The notes beneath the pieces are model-generated. The model was not told the DNA's origin. It ran no database searches and saw nothing but the letters and a program-made list of their open reading frames with translations. The position numbers were made by a program, and so were the translations under genes. This document shows positions 33,130 to 40,270 of a stretch of DNA of 64,000 bases, piece by piece. The stretch is taken from contig NZ_FZQR01000005.1 of NCBI RefSeq assembly GCF_900199455.1, positions 248,001 through 312,000 of the forward strand. The letters run 5' to 3'. This DNA comes from Mesorhizobium carmichaelinearum. Lineage in GTDB: Bacteria > Pseudomonadota > Alphaproteobacteria > Rhizobiales > Rhizobiaceae. How positions within the stretch are numbered: position 1 is the first letter of the stretch; the number at the start of each line of letters is the position of its first letter.

Positions 33130-34118
33130 CCCTCCGCGTCGGACTGATCGGCGCCGGCTGGGTGACGCGCCACCATCTCGATGCCTATCGCCAGCTTGCC
33201 GGCAAGGCGGTGGTGGTCGCCATCGCCGATCCGTCCGAGGCGGCGCGCCGGTCGCGCGCCGCGGATTATGGCATTGCCACCACCTACGCCTCCGCCGCCG
33301 ACATGCTGGCAGCCGAAAAACTCGACGCCGTCGACATCGCTTCGCCGCGCGAACTGCATGCCGAGCATGTCCGGCTGGCCGCCGGAGCGGGGCTTGCCAT
33401 ACTGTGCCAGAAGCCGCTGGCGCCGAGCTTTGCCGAGGCCGAGGCGCTGGTGCGCGAGATCGGCGAGCGCGTTCCCTTCATGGTGCATGAGAACTGGCGC
33501 TTCCGCCCGCATTACCGGCAGGTCAGGCGCTGGCTGGACGAGGGCCGCATCGGCAAGCCGGTCCAGGCGTCGATGAGCGTGCTGACCAGCGGCCTGGTTG
33601 CCGATGGCGAGGGCAGATTGCCGGCGCTGGTGCGCCAGCCGATGCTGGCCGGCCTCGAACAGATGCTGGTCAAGGAGATCCTGATCCACCATCTCGACAC
33701 GCTGCGCTTCCTGCTTGGCGATCTCACCTTGCGCATGGCGGTGCTCGGCAGGCTGAGCGACGCCGTCATCGGCGAGGATCACGCTTTCCTGTCCTTGTCC
33801 TGCGCCGACGGAACCCCGGTCGTGCTGGCCGGCAATCTGCATGCCAGGGGCTATCCCGGCGAGGCCTTCGATCGGCTCGAAATCTTCGGTGGAAGGGGCC
33901 GTATCCTGCTCGATCGCGACAGGCTTCAGCTCGACGCCGAGGCGGCCGAGACCGTGCAACTCGACCTTGCCGCCAACTACGCGGCATCATATCGCGGCAC
34001 GATCGAATGCTTCCTCGACGGCCTGTCGGCGGGCGGTATCCCGGAAAACCGTCCGGCCGACAATATCGAGACGCTGCGCCTTGTCGACGAAGCCTATGGC
34101 TGGGGCAGCCGGGGTTGA
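33126..34118 (+). CDS. Gfo/Idh/MocA-family sugar dehydrogenase
   Basis: 330 residues. The N-terminal Rossmann motif is LRVGLIGAGWVTRHHLDAYR. The family motif around the catalytic lysine reads AILCQKPLAPSFAEAEALVR (usual EKP replaced by QKP, near residue 95). The C-terminal substrate domain includes HENWRFRPHYRQV and EILIHHLDTLRFLLGDLT. It probably oxidises the imported sugar to a lactone with NAD(P), the first step before the lactonase. Start is GTG 33126 in a GTGA overlap with the permease. Confidence 0.9.
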   Translation: MTLRVGLIGAGWVTRHHLDAYRQLAGKAVVVAIADPSEAARRSRAADYGIATTYASAADMLAAEKLDAVDIASPRELHAEHVRLAAGAGLAILCQKPLAPSFAEAEALVREIGERVPFMVHENWRFRPHYRQVRRWLDEGRIGKPVQASMSVLTSGLVADGEGRLPALVRQPMLAGLEQMLVKEILIHHLDTLRFLLGDLTLRMAVLGRLSDAVIGEDHAFLSLSCADGTPVVLAGNLHARGYPGEAFDRLEIFGGRGRILLDRDRLQLDAEAAETVQLDLAANYAASYRGTIECFLDGLSAGGIPENRPADNIETLRLVDEAYGWGSRG

Positions 34119-34127
34119 TCGCCTGAC

Positions 34128-34148
34128 GCAATGCCCCCGGGGGATTGC
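34128..34148. terminator. Hairpin between convergent genes
   Basis: GCAAT and ATTGC flank a CCCCCGGGGG core, giving a short perfect hairpin 10 nt after the oxidoreductase stop and 25 nt before the convergent XRE stop. No T tract, so it may act mainly as an mRNA end. Confidence 0.5.
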
Positions 34149-34172
34149 CGCGTCACACCTTCCCGGAGTTGC

Positions 34173-34916
34173 CTAGCCTTCGCGGAAGAGGCTGGCCACG
34201 AGCTGGTCGAGGCGCGGGTCGTCGAGGCTGACGATCCCGGACATTTGCAGTGTCTGCCTCAGGCTGATCCTGCGGACCTCCTGGCGCATGATGACCTTTA
34301 CGCAGACCGGCCTCGTTCCGGTCAGGACAAAGGCGTTGCCGACCAGGACCGGCTCCGAGAACGGCGCCCACTGCACGGCAACGATGGATGGCTCGCCGGT
34401 TTGCCGGCGGTTGATGCCGGCGAAATAGATCCAGTTCAGCTGCGAGATCGCCACGCCATAGTGCCAGCCCGGCGCCCGCGCTCCGCTCCGGCGCAGGCCC
34501 TCGGCCCAGCGGGTCACGCGCCTGAAGGTCACCAGCTCGGTCTCGCGCCGCACGAAGGTGACCGACCGCATCACAAGATCGGGACGGTCGGGAACCGCAA
34601 AGTAGGTGAAATAGGTGCCGCCGGCGATGGCTGGAGCCGGGCCGCGCACCATGTTCTCGTAAAGCCTCTGGTGGATCGGCAACAGGGTCGGGTGCCCGGG
34701 CGCCGGGGCTTCTGGCGCGCGGTACAGCTCATCCTCGTCGATGCGGAAATAGGCGCAGATCTGCTTGGCGGTGGCCCGGTTGGGCACGCTCTTGCCTTGC
34801 AGATAGCGCTCGAACTGCGTGCGGTTCATGTTCAAGCCGCGGCATACGGCGGCCACCGACGCATGGCCGGAGACCAGCCGTCGCAGATTCGCGGCAAGAT
34901 TCCTGCGGATTGGCAC
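34173..34916 (-). CDS. XRE-family regulator with unknown C-terminal domain
   Basis: 247 residues. The N-terminal helix-turn-helix reads RRNLAANLRRLVSGHASVAA, VCRGLNMNRTQFERYLQGKS and VPNRATAKQICAYFRIDEDE, a variant in which the recognition helix targets by NRTQF. The C-terminal ~150 residues (TYFTYFAVPDRPDLVMRSVT and further) are mostly beta and unrecognised, possibly a ligand-binding barrel. It is convergent with the sugar operon and divergent from the small-gene island, either of which it could regulate. Confidence 0.85.
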   Translation of the reverse strand: MPIRRNLAANLRRLVSGHASVAAVCRGLNMNRTQFERYLQGKSVPNRATAKQICAYFRIDEDELYRAPEAPAPGHPTLLPIHQRLYENMVRGPAPAIAGGTYFTYFAVPDRPDLVMRSVTFVRRETELVTFRRVTRWAEGLRRSGARAPGWHYGVAISQLNWIYFAGINRRQTGEPSIVAVQWAPFSEPVLVGNAFVLTGTRPVCVKVIMRQEVRRISLRQTLQMSGIVSLDDPRLDQLVASLFREG

Positions 34917-35048
34917 GACACCGCCCCTCGACAGCCGTCCGGACCATTATTCAGCAATTGCTTATATTGCGCCAATCTCGCACAACATCGCGCTGCCGCG
35001 AATGGGACCTTTGGCCAATAGCCTGGCCGACGCGGAGGCCTGGAAACT

Positions 35049-35062
35049 GTACGATTTCGTAC
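35049..35062. promoter_or_regulatory. GTACG motif, copy 1 (perfect palindrome)
   Basis: GTACGATTTCGTAC, extended by T and A to a 16-bp perfect palindrome. It lies 80 nt before ATG 35142 (92 before the preferred TTG 35154) and belongs to the island-wide motif GTACG, four bases, then CGTAC or CGACA. Confidence 0.7.
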
Positions 35063-35125
35063 ATATCGCCTATGCAAGCCATGCGAATGGGCGTAGTTTC
35101 AGCCGAAGAGCGACCCTGGATCGGC

Positions 35126-35149
35126 CTCTCGACATCGAATGATGGAGAG
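35126..35149 (+). promoter_or_regulatory. Leader hairpin pairing the ribosome site of the 35154 gene
   Basis: CTCTC (35126-35130) can pair with GAGAG (35145-35149), which is the Shine-Dalgarno sequence four bases before the TTG start. The stretch CGGCCTCTCGACAT is also found, with the same pairing, before the paralogous gene at 39532. Confidence 0.55.
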
Positions 35150-35153
35150 TGCT

Positions 35154-35480
35154 TTGGACCACGCAGAGCTGATCAATATTCTCGACTATACTTACACTCA
35201 ATTGAGCAAGATCCGCCAGGCGGTCGCGGCAAGCGATCACGCCGGCACCATGTTCGCCATCGATTGCCTGATTGGCGCGGCGGCCGAGCAGACCAGGTGC
35301 AAGCTCGCTGGCCTGGAACATGCCGGCATGCCGGTTGGCAGGGATGGGCCGGTCGGCAGGGATGGGCCGGTCGGCAGGGATGCGCCCGTCGGCGGAAGCG
35401 GCACTGTTGCCCGCTTCCAGGCGAGGGCGGCCAAGCCGGGCGCGGGCAACGCAGCGACGCGCGTGCGGCGCCTGCCTTGA
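35154..35480 (+). CDS. Small helical protein, island family 1, with a GRDGPV tandem repeat
   Basis: About 108 residues if started at TTG 35154, which aligns with the first residue of the paralogue at 39532; ATG 35142 is possible. The N-terminal ~55 residues (LDHAELINILDYTYTQLSKI, AASDHAGTMFAIDCLIGAAA) match family 1, whose signature is a GHxDAMFEIDxLIG-like core. The rest carries GRDGPV in nearly three tandem copies and a basic tail. Function unknown. The stop overlaps a TTG that starts the next gene. Confidence 0.65.
   Translation: MDHAELINILDYTYTQLSKIRQAVAASDHAGTMFAIDCLIGAAAEQTRCKLAGLEHAGMPVGRDGPVGRDGPVGRDAPVGGSGTVARFQARAAKPGAGNAATRVRRLP
35337..35394 (+). repeat. 18-bp coding minisatellite
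   Basis: GGCAGGGATGGGCCGGTC is repeated three times (the last copy diverged) in frame inside the preceding gene, giving GRDGPV repeats. Copy number is likely to vary between strains. Confidence 0.85.
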
Positions 35481-35914
35481 GCCTTTTCGCCAGACTTCGC
35501 GGCGGCAGCCGCGCGGCGGCCCTGGTCCCTTACAGATATTTCAAGTTGGGCCTGTCTCTCATGGACGGCTGCGACGCGCACGAGAACGGCAATGATTTTG
35601 TCGCTGAACATCCGGACTGGCGGGTGGTGCGCGGCTGGCTGATGTCTCCGGGCGACATTCTCGACAAGCATGCCATCGTCGAGAACCTCCTGAGCGGGCA
35701 GCGCTTCGACGTGACACCGCTCGATCCGCGTGTGCCATTCTTCGAGCATCCGGGCACGGCGGAAGAGTTCGACGGACTGTGGCATCAGATCAGCATGCCT
35801 GCCTATTCGCCGCCAGCGCGGCTGGTCGTCATGGAGGCAAGCGACGAGACCGGGCGCGGCGCAAGTGCCGTGGCTTCGGATGCGGGGACGTTCGGCGAGG
35901 ATGCCGACGCTTGA
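35477..35914 (+). CDS. Hypothetical protein coupled to the 35154 gene
   Basis: 145 residues if started at TTG 35477, which overlaps the upstream stop (TTGA). The chain begins SLFARLRGGSRAAALVPYRY and has a conserved-looking centre (GNDFVAEHPDWRVVRGWLMS, PGDILDKHAIVENLLSGQRF, DVTPLDPRVPFFEHPGTAEE). ATG 35561 is an alternative start. No known family. Position suggests joint expression with the family 1 protein. Confidence 0.6.
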   Translation: MSLFARLRGGSRAAALVPYRYFKLGLSLMDGCDAHENGNDFVAEHPDWRVVRGWLMSPGDILDKHAIVENLLSGQRFDVTPLDPRVPFFEHPGTAEEFDGLWHQISMPAYSPPARLVVMEASDETGRGASAVASDAGTFGEDADA

Positions 35915-35940
35915 TGTGTCGGCCGGCGACGATCTCGCTC

Positions 35941-36045
35941 ATCAGCCTGGCATGATCTGCCCGATCAGCCTGGCATGATCTGCCCGATCGGCTTGGCATG
36001 ATCTGCCCGATCAGCCTGGCATGATCTCACCGATCAGCCTGGCAT
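35941..36045. repeat. 23-bp tandem repeat derived from the 3' end of the Crp/Fnr gene
   Basis: Four and a half head-to-tail copies of ATCAGCCTGGCATGATCTGC CCG, with a few changes. The unit closest to the gene encodes the last residues and stop of the leftward Crp/Fnr protein (GEIMPG), so the array grew by slippage at that 3' end. The copies lie downstream of the stop in the gene's direction. Confidence 0.9.
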
Positions 36046-36739
36046 ATTCGGCTTCGGGTTCGCCGTAACTGCCATTGGCGAGTTCCAGCAGCCCGGCGCG
36101 GTCGCGAATGACGATCTCGCCACGGCGCGAGCGGATGAGCGCGCGGCCTTCCAGCAATTGCAGGGCGACTGTGACGCCAGGCCGCCGCACGCCAAGCATG
36201 ATGGAAAGAAATTCGTGGGTGATGGCAAGGCGTTCGCCAGGCACCCGGTCGTCGCACATCAGCAGCCAGCGGGCCAGACGCTCCTCGAGTTTCAGCCTTG
36301 CATTGACCAGCGCGGTGCAGCCCGCCTGGGTGTGCAGCGTGTTGACGAAGCGCAGCAGGAACAGGCGCAAGGTCGGGCTCGCCGCAAGGGCCGCGTTGAA
36401 CGGGGCGGCATCGATGCGGATGGCCTCGCCTTCGAGCTGCACGAAACAGGCATGCGCGGCACGGTCGTCGCCCATCACCAGGGTGGACCCGGTCATGCCC
36501 TCGAAGCCGATGAAGCCCACCTCCGCGTCTCGGCCGCTCGTCGTCCTGGCGACAACCGAACCAATGCCTTGTTCGATAAAGTAGACGGCCTCTATCGCGA
36601 CATTGGGCGTGACAAGCATCATGCGCAGCGGCAATTCGCAACGCTGCATATGCGGCTCCAGCAATGCGAGATCATCCGCGCTCATGCGCAGCAGCAGCTG
36701 GTTTTGGAATTGATTTCGGTCGAGATCAGATTCAGTCAT
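36011..36739 (-). CDS. Crp/Fnr-family regulator, island copy 1
   Basis: 242 residues. The cyclic-nucleotide-binding-like beta roll reads LRMMLVTPNVAIEAVYFIEQ, VGFIGFEGMTGSTLVMGDDR and ACFVQLEGEAIRIDAAPF. The C-terminal helix-turn-helix is LAITHEFLSIMLGVRRPGVT then VALQLLEGRALIRSRRGEIV. No cluster of cysteines or arginine-ligand pattern for cAMP is apparent, as in many rhizobial Crp/Fnr orphans. Strongly similar to the protein at 41483-42268. Start set at ATG 36739. It may be the regulator that binds the GTACG motifs; this is only a guess. Confidence 0.88.
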   Translation of the reverse strand: MTESDLDRNQFQNQLLLRMSADDLALLEPHMQRCELPLRMMLVTPNVAIEAVYFIEQGIGSVVARTTSGRDAEVGFIGFEGMTGSTLVMGDDRAAHACFVQLEGEAIRIDAAPFNAALAASPTLRLFLLRFVNTLHTQAGCTALVNARLKLEERLARWLLMCDDRVPGERLAITHEFLSIMLGVRRPGVTVALQLLEGRALIRSRRGEIVIRDRAGLLELANGSYGEPEAEYARLIGEIMPG

Positions 36740-36922
36740 GGCGCGGCCCAATGCAGGGCAAGAGCCATCCGATCTCCCAGCCGTCCGCGCCCGTATCAAC
36801 GTGCCGACGATTGCATGGATATGGGGACTCGGGACCAAGAAACCTAGGAATGCGGTCTGGAATTCGATGCACGGCGTCCCCTCTCACCGTTTCGCATACG
36901 AGAAGATCGACCGCAGCGTTAG

Positions 36923-36963
36923 TGTCGCAAACGTACCAAACTCAGCTTGGTACGAAACCGACA
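36923..36963. promoter_or_regulatory. Two inverted GTACG motifs forming a 41-bp palindrome
   Basis: Left arm TGTCGCAAACGTACCAA and right arm TTGGTACGAAACCGACA mirror each other around position 36943 (four mismatches inside the variable bases). Each arm is one motif copy. It lies between the leftward Crp/Fnr gene (184 nt away) and the rightward small gene at 37142. Confidence 0.8.
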
Positions 36964-37044
36964 TATCTCTTGGGCCACATATCTCCTGGGCCCTTGCCTT
37001 GGAGCAGGGCCATCGTTCCCACCACGAATTGACTCGCTATTTTT

Positions 37045-37137
37045 GTACGAAAGCGTACGCTTCTCACGTCGTCCGCCCTGTACGGCACACGGACGCTTGG
37101 TAGCCAACTCAGGTGCTCCCGCCATCGACGCGGAGGC
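37045..37137 (+). promoter_or_regulatory. Promoter/leader cassette of the 37142 gene: GTACG motif and SD-pairing hairpin
   Basis: The motif GTACGAAAGCGTAC (37045-37058) ends 84 nt before the start codon. The leader continues with GTCGTCCGCC, GTACGGCACACGGACGCTTGG and AGCCAACTCAGGTGCT, nearly identical to the leader of the leftward gene at 41381. GCTCCCGC (37115-37122) pairs with GCGGAGGC (37130-37137) at seven of eight positions, covering the GGAG ribosome site. Confidence 0.65.
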
Positions 37138-37141
37138 TGAA

Positions 37142-37336
37142 ATGGCAGAGGACCATTCAGGCAAAAGGGTAACGGCGTTCGACTGCGAGATTCTTCGCGG
37201 CGCCTTCAGGAAATTGGTCGTGGAAAATCGCATCACGGAACGCGAATGGCGCATGCACGCCCGGGTGCTGGCGCGCGAATTGACCGAACTTGACGAGATC
37301 GACCCGGACATTGTGGAGTGGATCGTGCGCAGGTAG
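37142..37336 (+). CDS. Small protein, island family 2
   Basis: 64 residues. VTAFDCEILRGAFRKLVVEN then WRMHARVLARELTELDEIDP and DIVEWIVRR align along their whole length with the protein at 39775-39966 (ALDFHTLRSAFKSLVAEGLL, then VDPEIILQIIRK). The fold is probably all-helical. Unknown function. It has the motif-plus-leader cassette directly upstream. Confidence 0.75.
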   Translation: MAEDHSGKRVTAFDCEILRGAFRKLVVENRITEREWRMHARVLARELTELDEIDPDIVEWIVRR

Positions 37337-37347
37337 GTCTTACTGAT

Positions 37348-37692
37348 TTACGCCTGGTCCGTGGCGGTTCGCGCCGCCTCTTCCTCGAGCTTGGTAAGCT
37401 TTGCCTTGATCTCCTCCGGGTCGGCATGTTCCAGTCCGACAACGTCGTTTCTGGCGTCGTTGAGCGCGACGATAATCTCGTCGAGCTTGGCATGGATGGC
37501 GGCGGTGTCGCGGTAGCCCTGGATCAAGACGACGCCGGTGATGACGATGGCCGCGACCGACAGCGCATAGGTGACGGCGTTTGTCAGACCGAAAGGCACC
37601 AAAGCGGTACACACCACCATGGCGATGATCATGACGTAGAAACCCGGCGGGCGAGACAGGAAATCTGCGGCGACGAAAAGGAATTTGTTCAT
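37348..37692 (-). CDS. Low-affinity iron permease family protein
   Basis: 114 residues. The N-terminal half has two membrane helices (FYVMIIAMVVCTALVPFGLT and TYALSVAAIVITGVVLIQGY). The C-terminal half (AAIHAKLDEIIVALNDARND, EEIKAKLTKLEEEAA) is a charged helix. This matches the small bacterial proteins related to yeast Fet4, whose transport activity in bacteria is not well established. Start at ATG 37692; convergent with the family 2 gene. Confidence 0.82.
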   Translation of the reverse strand: MNKFLFVAADFLSRPPGFYVMIIAMVVCTALVPFGLTNAVTYALSVAAIVITGVVLIQGYRDTAAIHAKLDEIIVALNDARNDVVGLEHADPEEIKAKLTKLEEEAARTATDQA

Positions 37693-37765
37693 GCCACCCA
37701 CCAATGGTCGTGATGCGCACCGAGGCCCATAATGCCAGCAAGTTCGTCGAAGGAATTTCGTTCCA

Positions 37766-37790
37766 GGAACCTGGGCGACCTCTCGAAGTT
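37766..37790 (+). promoter_or_regulatory. EcfG (general stress sigma)-type promoter
   Basis: GGAAC (37766-37770), 17 bases, then GTT (37788-37790), matching the rhizobial EcfG/RpoE2 consensus GGAAC-N16..18-GTT. It ends 21 nt before the ATG at 37812. Confidence 0.55.
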
Positions 37791-37811
37791 TGGCTGAAAG
37801 GAAGGACAGCC

Positions 37812-38024
37812 ATGCCACGCTATCAGATCCACGAAATGGACGGCGGTGAGCTTTCGGCATCGCATCTCGCCAGCGGCACAACCGCTCTTGATGCCCTGCA
37901 GAAGATCACCGGCAAAACGATTTGGACTCCGGCCTTGCAGAACCGCTGGTTCAGAGTGGTCGACGAAGACGAGGGCGACGTGTTCGAATACAGCGTCGAG
38001 CACGAGTTCACCTCGCGTCGGTAG
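37812..38024 (+). CDS. Small hypothetical protein behind an EcfG-type promoter
   Basis: 70 residues: MPRYQIHEMDGGELSASHLA, ALDALQKITGKTIWTPALQN then RWFRVVDEDEGDVFEYSVEH. A small alpha/beta protein of unrecognised family. GAAGGA lies five bases before the ATG. The promoter at 37766 suggests control by the general stress response. Its end overlaps the convergent gene at 38008 by 17 nt. Confidence 0.75.
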   Translation: MPRYQIHEMDGGELSASHLASGTTALDALQKITGKTIWTPALQNRWFRVVDEDEGDVFEYSVEHEFTSRR

Positions 38025-38223
38025 TTTTGTGCGTCGCCTTTCGGGCGCCGGGCTTGCGTTTTGCCGCAGTGGCGCCGGCGGAAGCCGGGGCCTCTGATGA
38101 AAGCCGCTGCTCTCGCAGCCGGGCGGTCTTTGCTTCACGCGCCTCGCGTTCGATGGCAATGATCGATTGAGCTTCGCGGGTGACGCGTTCAATCCGGTCC
38201 TTGTCCTGAGGCAGTCGGGCCAC
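38008..38223 (-). CDS. Small basic hypothetical protein
   Basis: 71 residues from GTG 38223 (AAGGAG six bases upstream): ARLPQDKDRIERVTREAQSI, AIEREAREAKTARLREQRLS then an Ala/Lys-rich tail. Predicted to be a charged helix with a disordered, basic C-terminus. An ATG-started longer version reaches 38337 but lacks a ribosome site. Not recognised. Confidence 0.6.
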   Translation of the reverse strand: MARLPQDKDRIERVTREAQSIIAIEREAREAKTARLREQRLSSEAPASAGATAAKRKPGARKATHKTTDAR

Positions 38224-38409
38224 GGCATTCTCCTTTGCTTCGGTGGCACTCAAAATGCGAGCCGACAGAAAACGTTCCAGCAACCGGGCCGCTCTGTACA
38301 AAAACGACACCACATTTGTTGTTGCGCGCGCTCGCAATCGCCTTAGAGGTCAGGGGTCACCGGCCACGAAACGGGCGCTGGTGCTTGAGAGTGAGTGGAT
38401 CATCCGCAA

Positions 38410-38592
38410 GTGAAGAGGCCGCTCACCGCCAGGCTGGCGAACGACAATTGCGAGGCTGAAGATCACCTTGTTGTGGTGACACTGGGCATACGTGCCACCC
38501 TCGAGGGCCTGGCCGCGCCTGTCGAAATGCTGATCGAGGTCTTAAGCTTGGAAGACCCGGCGGACGCCATCGAGCCGCCGTCGGCGCGGTAG
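38410..38592 (+). CDS. Small hypothetical protein
   Basis: 60 residues from GTG 38410: KRPLTARLANDNCEAEDHLV, VVTLGIRATLEGLAAPVEML then IEVLSLEDPADAIEPPSAR. The RLANDN sequence recurs in rhizobial small proteins. No strong ribosome site is seen. Probably coding, but weakly supported. Confidence 0.45.
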   Translation: MKRPLTARLANDNCEAEDHLVVVTLGIRATLEGLAAPVEMLIEVLSLEDPADAIEPPSAR

Positions 38593-38602
38593 CCTGATAT
38601 CC

Positions 38603-38848
38603 TCACCCATCCGCACGCTTGGTCTTGCTGGCGCCCTGTCCGCCGCTCAGAAGACCGAAGTCGGCTGAACGGGTGCCGCTGTTGGCATGCAGAAAGCCCT
38701 CGGCGGCCAGGCCGCGGCGCAGCAGCTCACGCACCGCAGCCGCGCGGCTCGGCATGCGCTTGTCGAAACGCCATGTGTCGAGCGCCGCGAATTCCTCTTC
38801 GTTCAGCATGACCTGCAGTCGTTCAGGGCGTTCAAGATTGTCGGTCAT
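38603..38848 (-). CDS. Ribbon-helix-helix-like small protein
   Basis: 81 residues. The core LQVMLNEEEFAALDTWRFDK then RMPSRAAAVRELLRRGLAAE is the strand-helix-helix of Arc/CopG-type DNA-binding proteins. The C-terminal tail (DFGLLSGGQGASKTKRADG) is disordered. AGGAGG precedes ATG 38848. It could be an autoregulatory or antitoxin-type protein; no toxin gene is adjacent. Confidence 0.75.
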   Translation of the reverse strand: MTDNLERPERLQVMLNEEEFAALDTWRFDKRMPSRAAAVRELLRRGLAAEGFLHANSGTRSADFGLLSGGQGASKTKRADG

Positions 38849-39117
38849 CATGGCCTCCTGCTTCCGGCAATCCAGCCGGTGAGCCGAATGAGTAAGTGAC
38901 TTATGTGCCTCACAATCTGCCAATGGCCTGTTTGGTTCCGAAGTAGCCAAATGCATTTGTTGCATCAGCTACTCAAAGTGCCTCGGTTGCGTCACTGGCT
39001 AAACATACTAACTAATTGATTTTATTAATACTTTTTTGATAATTGTCTTGCTTTGCCGAAGCGCCTGGCGCATGGTGAAAGTGAGGGAAAACCCAGTCCT
39101 TCGGACAGGAGTTTGCC

Positions 39118-39411
39118 ATGCACAACCACCCGGTCGAACTGCGCGACGACCTGAATTACACCTTGGTCAAGACAATCTATGAGTTTGGAATTGTGAACGT
39201 TCCGGTCCTGGCCGCTCAACTGGCCGACCGCCACGGCGACCTGTCGTTCGCCGACGCCGAACGGCTGGTGCTTGGCTTCGCACAGCTCTATTCGGCACCG
39301 GTCGTGTTCGACCGCTCGGGGTGCGATTGGCGACTGAAAGAGCCTGTCGGCTGGGACAATGACGGCCTGCTTCTCGACATCGTCCAGAACGAGTTTGGCC
39401 GCGCCGCCTGA
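39118..39411 (+). CDS. Hypothetical 97-residue protein
   Basis: MHNHPVELRDDLNYTLVKTI, ADRHGDLSFADAERLVLGFA then DRSGCDWRLKEPVGWDNDGL. Mixed alpha/beta and unrecognised. ACAGGAG lies seven bases upstream; the sequence TCCTTCGGACAGGA around it can form a small hairpin over the ribosome site. The 120 bp before it are AT-rich and hold the promoter. Confidence 0.7.
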   Translation: MHNHPVELRDDLNYTLVKTIYEFGIVNVPVLAAQLADRHGDLSFADAERLVLGFAQLYSAPVVFDRSGCDWRLKEPVGWDNDGLLLDIVQNEFGRAA

Positions 39412-39501
39412 ACCTCGATTCTACGTTTCCGACAATTCATGGGGTCATTGCCTGACAATGGGCCCAGGCTTTGACAAGAGCGGCCCGTTAATCGGACCGG
39501 C

Positions 39502-39525
39502 CTCTCGACATTTGTGCGATGAGAG
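39502..39525 (+). promoter_or_regulatory. Leader hairpin pairing the ribosome site of the 39532 gene
   Basis: CTCTC (39502-39506) can pair with GAGAG (39521-39525), the ribosome site six bases before the GTG start. The flanking CCGGCCTCTCGACAT matches the leader of the paralogue at 35154. Confidence 0.55.
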
Positions 39526-39531
39526 AAGCCT

Positions 39532-39753
39532 GTGAAACCCACCGACCTGTTGGAACTGCTCAAACATCTGCAATTCCTGTTCGCAACAGCCCACAAGGCG
39601 ATTGCCGGCAGCGGGCACCATGACGCGATGTTCGAGATAGATGCGCTGGTCGGCGTTGCAAATGAAGAGGTCCGCAGGAAGATCCGGTCACTCGAGATCG
39701 AGCGAAACCGGGCGTTCCGGTCCAAGTCAAACGCGCTCGATGCCGCGGACTGA
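39532..39753 (+). CDS. Small helical protein, island family 1
   Basis: 73 residues from a GTG: KPTDLLELLKHLQFLFATAH, KAIAGSGHHDAMFEIDALVG then VANEEVRRKIRSLEIERNRA. The core aligns with the proteins at 35154, 40271 (N-terminal part) and 43073. Probably a helical hairpin. Unknown function; no catalytic motif. Confidence 0.72.
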   Translation: MKPTDLLELLKHLQFLFATAHKAIAGSGHHDAMFEIDALVGVANEEVRRKIRSLEIERNRAFRSKSNALDAAD

Positions 39754-39774
39754 TCCCGGGTTTTCAAGCCGGCG

Positions 39775-39966
39775 TCACTTGCGGATGATCTGAAGGATAA
39801 TCTCAGGGTCGACAACACTCGATCCGGTCAGGTGCCTGACCATTTCCTCGGCATGGCCAACCCACATGGCTTCAGGCAGCAAGCCTTCGGCGACCAGACT
39901 TTTGAATGCGCTGCGAAGGGTATGGAAATCGAGGGCAGAGACCGGGCTGTCGGTGTCGTCGTTCAT
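39775..39966 (-). CDS. Small protein, island family 2
   Basis: 63 residues: MNDDTDSPVSALDFHTLRSA, FKSLVAEGLLPEAMWVGHAE then EMVRHLTGSSVVDPEIILQI. It is a paralogue of the 37142 product. The start lies exactly 82 nt from the GTACG motif at 40048, and GGGAG eight bases upstream is part of a hairpin. Convergent with the family 1 gene at 39532. Confidence 0.75.
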   Translation of the reverse strand: MNDDTDSPVSALDFHTLRSAFKSLVAEGLLPEAMWVGHAEEMVRHLTGSSVVDPEIILQIIRK

Positions 39967-40061
39967 CGTCTCAACTCCCTCAGGGCGGGAGTACGATGTA
40001 CACTCTCAAGCGCCAGCGCCCGTTCAGTGGCCAGCGACAACAACACTGTACGCTTCCGACA
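39967..40061 (-). promoter_or_regulatory. Promoter/leader cassette of the 39966 gene
   Basis: On the minus strand the motif TGTCGGAAGCGTAC (40048-40061) is followed by a leader containing GGGCGCTGGCGCTTGAGAGT. A hairpin (ACTCCC and GGGAGT) then covers the GGGAG ribosome site. The same layout precedes the genes starting at 42268 and 42828. Confidence 0.7.
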
Positions 40062-40079
40062 ATCCGATAGCGAGCCTTG

Positions 40080-40093
40080 GTACGAAACCGACA
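40080..40093. promoter_or_regulatory. GTACG motif copy
   Basis: GTACGAAACCGACA, preceded by TTG as in the palindrome at 36923-36963. It lies 32 bp from the copy at 40048, in the same orientation. Confidence 0.65.
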
Positions 40094-40099
40094 AATGTA

Positions 40100-40129
40100 A
40101 GCCCGCCACCGAGGGGTCAGTGGCGGGCT
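40100..40129 (-). terminator. Ten-bp hairpin after the 40271 gene
   Basis: AGCCCGCCAC and GTGGCGGGCT are exact inverted repeats around a ten-base loop. In the minus direction it lies about 140 nt beyond the stop at 40271 and is followed by TACATTT, a weak T stretch. Confidence 0.5.
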
Positions 40130-40270
40130 CAATGAAAAGTTGTTTGACTAACTTTTCGGCGCCTTGTCGGCGGGGGGCTTCCGAGACGCTACCAGGAACG
40201 GGTTGTCATGCAAAAGGTTCCGTCCGCGCACAGCACGAGCGGCTCAGAGGTTTAGGCCGTCGCCCGGTCT

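Noticed and set aside
35941..36045. 23-bp tandem repeat as a CRISPR array or origin iterons
   Set aside because: No spacers, no replication gene; the unit equals the 3' end of the adjacent gene.
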